Source of the DNA: Nitrosomonas sp.
GTDB lineage: Bacteria; Pseudomonadota; Gammaproteobacteria; Burkholderiales; Nitrosomonadaceae
Assembly (NCBI GenBank): GCA_031316255.1
Contig: JALDQW010000001.1
Span: forward strand, 3,257,485 to 3,321,484
DNA length: 64,000 bases
Direction: 5' to 3'
In this document: positions 58,604 to 64,000 of the stretch, piece after piece
Position numbering within the stretch: the stretch's first letter is position 1
How the letters are laid out: each line of letters opens with the position of its first letter
Program-made: the position numbers and the translations under genes
The notes under the pieces: model-generated
The model's input: the letters and a program-made list of their open reading frames with translations, nothing else
Told to the model about the DNA's origin: nothing
Database searches by the model: none

Positions 58604-61465
58604 CTATAAACTAAAAGCCTGCGTTGTAAGATCGATTACCGACACCTCGCTGTCCAGGTAAATCACCTGTTGGTCATGTACGGAAACGCGTTTGATTGCG
58701 CCATCAACACCCTCGGTTACTTGTCTTGGCATTACCGGATTGCCCGCCGCATTGAAAAACCCGTCGGGATTGATTTCACACTGGCTGTTTGCAACCCCGG
58801 TCACTCCTTCAACGACTTTAAACACTGCGCTGAGATAAAGCGGACAGCCCAGTTTTGAATTTTTCAATGAGAAAGCTGTTTTTAGCGCTTGCAGAACATC
58901 TTCGGTCACAATGTCCTGGTCGAATTCATCCGTTTTTACACGAATCGTGATTTTGAGATCGAGAATGATCGATTCGAACGGCAAAACATTAACCGTGACG
59001 CCGGGCAGCGAATGACTATCAAAATAGGCCGTTAATGCATCGCCAAGTCCACCGAGTTCACCGCCGCCTGCAGGAACGATCGCGATGTTGATCCGGTTTT
59101 TTTGTACAGATCCCTGCCGCTGGTATGCGCGCGCTTGCCACACGCCGCTATAGCGCGTCGCCAGATGTGTAAAATCAGCAAGTGACACCGCGCGCTCAAG
59201 CGTTAAAATACTACCCGGCGCATTATCCCGCATCGATTCGCCCGACTCCATATCGTTGCCACCACTGGACGGTATCGGTTGGCGTATTGAATCGACAATC
59301 GAATTGGGTTTGACTATTTTTTTAAAACTGTACGGGGCCAGATTGCCTGATAGTCCCCCGCCTACCCGGTAGACAATACGTACATTATTACTGCCTGTCG
59401 GTAACCGGCGGCCATGAATACCGTCGCCAAATTCTATCTGCAAGGTGCCGTTCTCATTCATCCTCACGACATAATGCATATCCTCCGGCTCGGAGTCATT
59501 GAGTGTAGAAACCTGTTTCCAGGTCCGGCTATCCACCCGAACCGAAATCGCGGCGCGTACACCATTGGTAAAATTCGGGTCGGTGACAAAACTGACATTC
59601 TCGACATCAAAATCAAACTGCTGGTTTGTCTGCGTTGCATCACCGGAGCCCAGTATTTTTTCTTTGCGTGTTTCCCCATGACCGGATTGAACAACATTGC
59701 CGTAAATTTTTGTGGAGTAACGGGTATAGTCATCCGTCATCCCGCTTCCGGTCAGTTCGCTGCCGGGTATCGCCGGTTCAATCTTGATCCGGCGGTTTAA
59801 TTCATCGACATCCTTGACGGTCACTTCCATCGCGCTGCTGCGCCCTTCGACTATCAGCGACCTGCCAATCGTTAACAGTTCGGGAAAATCTTCCAGCGCC
59901 ACAGGCAAAAAACAATGACTATCAGACCGGTATTGCGGCTGCAACAGAAATGCCGGCACTTCGTTCATGGCATAATTCAACGGACGCAGTTCAACCTCAA
60001 AATTGCCGAACAGCGTTTCACTGCCGCTAAACGATCCACTGGAAAGCTTGAGTTGATAGTCTTTTTCATTTTCGGTCAATGCATCAATCCGGGCTGCAGT
60101 AATGTCGCTGCCATCCTGTAAAATCATCCAGTCGCCCGTTGCAAGATCGCCGGGATCGCCTTCGAGCAAAATGTTTTGCGGTTTGCTCGTTAAAACAGTG
60201 GCTACAATTTTTGCTGCGGTTGATGCATTGTCTTTTGGAACATAATAAACAAGGTCATAACTGCTGCCATTTTTATAGGTATAAACAGGCTGACCACTCT
60301 CGTTATGGGTCGAATAACTGTTAATCTTTTGTAGATCCGCATCAAACAGTCCCCACTGCTCCCGATAATCCACTAATGGCAAGATAACGCGTCGCACAGC
60401 GCTGCCACCCACAGTCATATCACGCGCTTCAGAAAAAGCCGTCAGATACAGTTCAGTACCGGATGCGGGTGCTGAGCGCGACAAACGCACACGATCATTC
60501 TGGACTTCCTCTACAAATGCCGCTATCCAGGTATAGCCTTCTTTCCAGGCGACAACGGCCTTCGTACTCAATCCATGATCAGGCTTCAGGATGACAACAT
60601 CATCGCCGTTGATTTTCGGCGTTTGTTTAAAATCCGGCTTCAACAACAGCCTGACCTGATACCGTTTAATCGCATGCGGAAAACCGGCAGGTCTGTCTTC
60701 ACCCTGCAACTTTATTTGCTGGTCCGCTATCTCGGTGACCTTTACTGCCAGTCCTTTTGTCTGCAGACCGGTATCAACCAGCAATACGCCCAGAGTACCG
60801 ACCGACACATTCTCAACCGGCTCGCTTAAGGGAAAAACGGCGGAATTGGTGCTGTCATCATAAATAAAATCGATCTGAGATTTATTCCAGTCCTCGATTC
60901 GTATTTCATTGAGTTGTTCGTCAACGTCCAGATCGCTCAACGTTTCAAAAACGGACGGCTTGCTGCCATCGTCCGGACTGTTCTTAAATGCAAAACCGGC
61001 TTCAACGGTGCCTGACTTGTCCGTTTTGGCGAATAACACAATCGGTGTTTCCGCCGATGCGGGCGGGGCCGGATGGTAGTCGAGCATTTCAACCAGACGG
61101 CGTATATTCTGCCACTGCGTTGCGGTACGGATAAATGACTCGTTGGCGTAGGCATCCACATATTCACCGAGTATATGCGCCGCTCTGGCATAGCTGCGCA
61201 ATATCTCCCATCCGTAATCGTGACGTTCGGCATAATATTGCTGCAGCCAGCGCGCCTGCCGTTCTTCAGGTGTTTCATCAACCGATTGTGGAATTGCGGT
61301 CTCCAGCGCTTTCCATTTTAATTTTACGCCCGTCGTGAAGGCATCGCGCTGCGCCAGACGCAACGTTTCCAGGAAAGTAATGGCATTGCCATCTACATAA
61401 CGGAATCGGCTCAGCCCTGAACGGTTCCAGCGTGTCAAATCCTTTTTATCCGTCAGCGAATTCAT
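58604..61465 (-). CDS. Large baseplate J/gp47-like assembly protein
   Basis: A 953-residue protein corresponding to the second J-like component of Afp/PVC-type systems (TIGR02243-like). The C-terminal part has the conserved VSLADFTHLATRYSGVWQAR, PGVTVNVLPFESIILDLKI and CPLYLSAVFKVVEGVTGV. Residues about 180-600 are insert domains rich in beta structure. It overlaps the upstream gene by four bases (ATGA). With the next protein it would form the wedge ring around the spike. Confidence 0.85.
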   Translation of the reverse strand: MNSLTDKKDLTRWNRSGLSRFRYVDGNAITFLETLRLAQRDAFTTGVKLKWKALETAIPQSVDETPEERQARWLQQYYAERHDYGWEILRSYARAAHILGEYVDAYANESFIRTATQWQNIRRLVEMLDYHPAPPASAETPIVLFAKTDKSGTVEAGFAFKNSPDDGSKPSVFETLSDLDVDEQLNEIRIEDWNKSQIDFIYDDSTNSAVFPLSEPVENVSVGTLGVLLVDTGLQTKGLAVKVTEIADQQIKLQGEDRPAGFPHAIKRYQVRLLLKPDFKQTPKINGDDVVILKPDHGLSTKAVVAWKEGYTWIAAFVEEVQNDRVRLSRSAPASGTELYLTAFSEARDMTVGGSAVRRVILPLVDYREQWGLFDADLQKINSYSTHNESGQPVYTYKNGSSYDLVYYVPKDNASTAAKIVATVLTSKPQNILLEGDPGDLATGDWMILQDGSDITAARIDALTENEKDYQLKLSSGSFSGSETLFGNFEVELRPLNYAMNEVPAFLLQPQYRSDSHCFLPVALEDFPELLTIGRSLIVEGRSSAMEVTVKDVDELNRRIKIEPAIPGSELTGSGMTDDYTRYSTKIYGNVVQSGHGETRKEKILGSGDATQTNQQFDFDVENVSFVTDPNFTNGVRAAISVRVDSRTWKQVSTLNDSEPEDMHYVVRMNENGTLQIEFGDGIHGRRLPTGSNNVRIVYRVGGGLSGNLAPYSFKKIVKPNSIVDSIRQPIPSSGGNDMESGESMRDNAPGSILTLERAVSLADFTHLATRYSGVWQARAYQRQGSVQKNRINIAIVPAGGGELGGLGDALTAYFDSHSLPGVTVNVLPFESIILDLKITIRVKTDEFDQDIVTEDVLQALKTAFSLKNSKLGCPLYLSAVFKVVEGVTGVANSQCEINPDGFFNAAGNPVMPRQVTEGVDGAIKRVSVHDQQVIYLDSEVSVIDLTTQAFSL

Positions 61466-62868
61466 CCGCGTTGGCCTCCATGCAGCACCACACGCAAAAT
61501 ACCCAGTCCCGGATTTTGGGTATCATTGTTACACGTAGCGATCTCCAGACCGTCCAGACGAATACGGCCTGCATCGGCCTGGTTTGGATAACGTTTCCCG
61601 ACACGCTTGAAACGGTTCAGGCATACCGCTTCCACACCATCGATTTTCATCACGGTTTCAATAATATCGCCGGCATGCAGATCCTCGCCGAAAGCCAGTC
61701 TGCCCGGTGCAAAAAATCCACCCAGCGCCGTGCTAAGCGCCCGGATAATGGCATGTCGAATTTCCGACTGAAAATAATTATTGGCCACCCGCACGGAAAG
61801 TGAAATATTAATACCGGCAAACCGCGCATCCTGCAGAAAAACTTCCTGTGCCGCCATTCTGTAGGCGTCAAGATATGGACGCAAAACAATACGCGGCGTC
61901 GGTTCTATGGCCCAATCGACGTCACCCAGTTCATGTTGCTGATTGAATTGATCGATACCTGTCTGCAACAGCGCGAGATTGCTGACACCGCCCACACTTC
62001 CTGCTGTCAGCGGCACATCCAGCGTTATATTTTCTATCATTACCATCGCCGCATAAATGGTGTTCCACGACCCTGTCCAACGGCTATACGCATGTGCGCG
62101 CAGCACCAGCGGATGGTCTTCCAGTCTTTCCGCATAATCGCCCTCGGTCACCATCCGCTTTTGTGTATGGATGGCGCGCGGTCCTGATGCGCGCGCTTTC
62201 TCCATCGCATATGGGTACAGTGTCCAATAATTGTGCAAGGCGTCGTTACGCGCACGCATGACAAACTCGGGTGCGTTATCAAGAAAAAGCTGAACCGCAT
62301 CAAGTGCAACCAAAGGCGCGCCCGCAGGATTATCGATAAATACCTGGAAATTCGCCTGTTGTGCGGGCGTCATTTCATCAATGGCGTCCTGATAATCCGA
62401 ACGATACTGCTGTAACGCCAGATAAAATGTCTGCAAACGCGCTCTTCGCGTCGCTTCATCCTCACTCGCAGCGCCAGTAGCATCGGGAATTTTTGCTTCG
62501 GAACCGGCCAGATTGACGGCATCATAACCAATCATTTCCAGCAACCGCCGCACCGATTCAGGACGCCGCGCCGTTTCAAGAAACGCTTCGGTCTGTACAC
62601 GATCGAGCATATCGGACAGTTGATCCAAAACGACCGACATGGTTTCTACAATCACCACTTCCATATCGGCCGGTGTCCAGCGCCGGCGCTCCGGAAAACG
62701 CGCCGCCAGTTCCTCCAGCATAAACAAGCGAAAACCGTCGTAATCGCGCACCAGCCAATCGAAGTCATCACCGACTTTGGGCAGTGGATCCGGCAGTTTT
62801 ACCTGGCGATAGCCGCAGTCGCTGCAGCCATCGGCGAAATATAACTCGGATGACGGTTGCTCTGCCAT
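61462..62868 (-). CDS. Baseplate J-like wedge protein (Afp11-like)
   Basis: A 468-residue wedge protein. The N-terminus has CSDCG, perhaps a metal-binding turn, and then DFDWLVRDYDGFRLFMLEEL, WTPADMEVVIVETMSVVLDQ and LDRVQTEAFLETARRPESVR, which are landmarks of the J/gp6 family. The C-terminus (FAPGRLAFGEDLHAGDIIET) is conserved too. The ATG follows directly on the gp25 gene stop, so translation is coupled. Confidence 0.88.
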   Translation of the reverse strand: MAEQPSSELYFADGCSDCGYRQVKLPDPLPKVGDDFDWLVRDYDGFRLFMLEELAARFPERRRWTPADMEVVIVETMSVVLDQLSDMLDRVQTEAFLETARRPESVRRLLEMIGYDAVNLAGSEAKIPDATGAASEDEATRRARLQTFYLALQQYRSDYQDAIDEMTPAQQANFQVFIDNPAGAPLVALDAVQLFLDNAPEFVMRARNDALHNYWTLYPYAMEKARASGPRAIHTQKRMVTEGDYAERLEDHPLVLRAHAYSRWTGSWNTIYAAMVMIENITLDVPLTAGSVGGVSNLALLQTGIDQFNQQHELGDVDWAIEPTPRIVLRPYLDAYRMAAQEVFLQDARFAGINISLSVRVANNYFQSEIRHAIIRALSTALGGFFAPGRLAFGEDLHAGDIIETVMKIDGVEAVCLNRFKRVGKRYPNQADAGRIRLDGLEIATCNNDTQNPGLGILRVVLHGGQRG

Positions 62869-63258
62869 TTACTGATCCCCTCCGACAACAAATTCCAACT
62901 GCTCTGAATGATTCAGCGTCGCCAGTGTGTACGCGATGGTAATGAACAGTTTTTCGCCTTCGCCGGTCACGTTCACTTCCAGACTTGCCGGCGCGACTTC
63001 TCCCGCCAGCGCTTCATTAAGGGACGCGGACAGCCTTTTTTTGGTAATCTCCCATATTGCCGGGCTGTTCGGTTCGAATACCAGTGCACGCACGCCTGCG
63101 CCGAATTCAGGGCGATACCAGCGCTCCCCCGCATCGGTGAACAGCACCTGTTCGATTTGTTCGCGGACATGGTGCTGACGGTTGCTCGTAGCCGCACCGT
63201 TTTCCCCGATTTGCATCGGGAACTTCATATAATCCGGATTATTCAGTCGAGTCGCCAT
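62869..63258 (-). CDS. gp25/GPW-like baseplate protein (Afp9-like)
   Basis: A 129-residue protein with the gp25 pattern: NRQHHVREQIEQVLFTDAGE, RWYRPEFGAGVRALVFEPNS and EITKKRLSASLNEAL. It forms the inner baseplate collar that starts sheath assembly. It sits between the spike and J genes, as in Afp, PVC and many T6SS clusters. Confidence 0.93.
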   Translation of the reverse strand: MATRLNNPDYMKFPMQIGENGAATSNRQHHVREQIEQVLFTDAGERWYRPEFGAGVRALVFEPNSPAIWEITKKRLSASLNEALAGEVAPASLEVNVTGEGEKLFITIAYTLATLNHSEQLEFVVGGDQ

Positions 63259-63314
63259 AATCGTCCAATCCTGTATCGTTCAATCCCCTGCCGTTTCCGT
63301 CACTTAAATCCACA

Positions 63315-64000
63315 TCAGAGCGCCTTGGTTTTCGTCGTCAACACAACCGGCGTTAACGGTGGCACCGGCGGCCCAGACGGGGAACCGGGCGCGGTGCACA
63401 CATGCGTATGGGCGTTGAACAGAGATAAAAATGTCTGCGCCTTGATCAATGGTTCTCCACCCTGTCCCGCCACGTCGACGGTTGTACCTTTAATCACAAC
63501 CTGCGTTCCTTCCACGGTAATGCCACTGGCAGCCATTTGTATGGTGTTGCCATTACTGTCCTTGATTTCGGTGCCGCTGCTGTCCATTGTTATTTTGTTG
63601 CCATTGGCGTCTTCCACGATGATCTTGTTGCTTTCAGCATCGAGTGTTAGCGTATTACCCGCAGCATCTTCGGTTTTAACGGTGCCTTGCGGATCAATGG
63701 TCATTTCCGTGCCGGACGGGTGCGCCAGCCGGAATTGCTCTTCTCCACTGGCATCATCGAACTGTAAAACATGACCGGATGGCGTGCGGATAATACGCGT
63801 CGTCGGCTCATCCAGCGCGGCTTCCTCGGGCGTATCGCTTTCCTGCTGCCAGAAAACGCCGACCCAGATCGGGCGATCCACATTGCCTTCTTCAAACTCA
63901 ACCCAAATCTGCGCATCCACTTCGGGAATCATAAAAAGTCCCTGGTTGGTCAGCCCGCCAAACGGCATACACGGCAACGCCCAGCCGGTATCCTGATCAC
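63315..64000 (-). CDS. Spike protein, gp5/VgrG-like baseplate V (5' partial)
   Basis: The frame is open to the window edge, so the N-terminus is missing. The visible 228 residues begin in an OB-fold (IPEVDAQIWVEFEEGNVDRP; IWVGVFWQQ) and continue as short repeats (GNTLTLDAES, NGNKITMDSSG, NGNTIQMAASG) that build the triangular needle. The end (NAHTHVCTAPGSPSGPPVPP) is typical of phage baseplate V proteins. No separate PAAR tip gene is present between it and the J genes, which differs from Afp. Confidence 0.88.
   Translation of the reverse strand, partial: DQDTGWALPCMPFGGLTNQGLFMIPEVDAQIWVEFEEGNVDRPIWVGVFWQQESDTPEEAALDEPTTRIIRTPSGHVLQFDDASGEEQFRLAHPSGTEMTIDPQGTVKTEDAAGNTLTLDAESNKIIVEDANGNKITMDSSGTEIKDSNGNTIQMAASGITVEGTQVVIKGTTVDVAGQGGEPLIKAQTFLSLFNAHTHVCTAPGSPSGPPVPPLTPVVLTTKTKAL

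Overview
The window looks like chromosome of a Gram-negative betaproteobacterium. LptD/SurA outer-membrane biogenesis genes, the pepA-holC-valS order, an oxygen-dependent HemF and a possible hopanoid aminotransferase fit Nitrosomonadaceae (Nitrosomonas-like). That assignment is inference from gene order and remembered family resemblance; no marker gene was searched.

Layout. 1-7355: end of an unknown gene, a large nSTAND NTPase with a transmembrane helix and 14 WD40 repeats, a convergent MscS-like membrane protein and a DinG/YoaA-type helicase. 7820-14294: the core cluster lptD-surA-pdxA-rsmA, then two small proteins (DUF4177, TM2). 14709-19780: a giant RTX protein tail-to-tail with a VIT1/CCC1-type membrane protein. 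20057-26457 (minus): valS, a small unknown gene, holC, pepA, aroC. 26728-36714 (plus): hemF under a near-consensus FNR-type site, a 2Fe-2S ferredoxin, an alpha/beta hydrolase, a class III aminotransferase, a cyclooxygenase/alpha-dioxygenase-type haem protein coupled to an FAD oxidase, ynfA, DUF2835 and ettA.

36736-44752 is an accessory island, visibly AT-rich in places: a RelE/ParE-type toxin-antitoxin pair, a DUF2442 remnant, a complete IS5-like element, a secreted Ntox17-like toxin with its immunity gene, an AT-rich lipoprotein, an integrase remnant, and an IS256 element nested in an IS630 transposase. Two copies of a short palindromic-ended element (about 141-152 bp, ATAA duplications) also lie in the core part. 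One sits exactly between the old ribosome-binding site and the start codon of the VIT1-like gene and appears to supply a new one.

44753-64000 is the most interesting part. A sigma-54 activator with a degenerate receiver and a GAFTDA loop faces the 3' end of a long minus-strand operon. The operon encodes the baseplate half of an extracellular contractile injection system (spike, gp25, two J-like proteins, tail protein I, a huge DUF6519/propeller/coiled-coil protein) followed by a cargo block. The cargo proteins share an N-terminal DUF4157 (eCIS core) module or a relic of it, joined to different C-termini: an unknown Ser-linked domain, a barrel-like domain, a second zincin, and a tandem M14 + M15 pair predicted to cut peptidoglycan peptides. 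Sheath, tube, ATPase and tape-measure genes would lie beyond the right edge.
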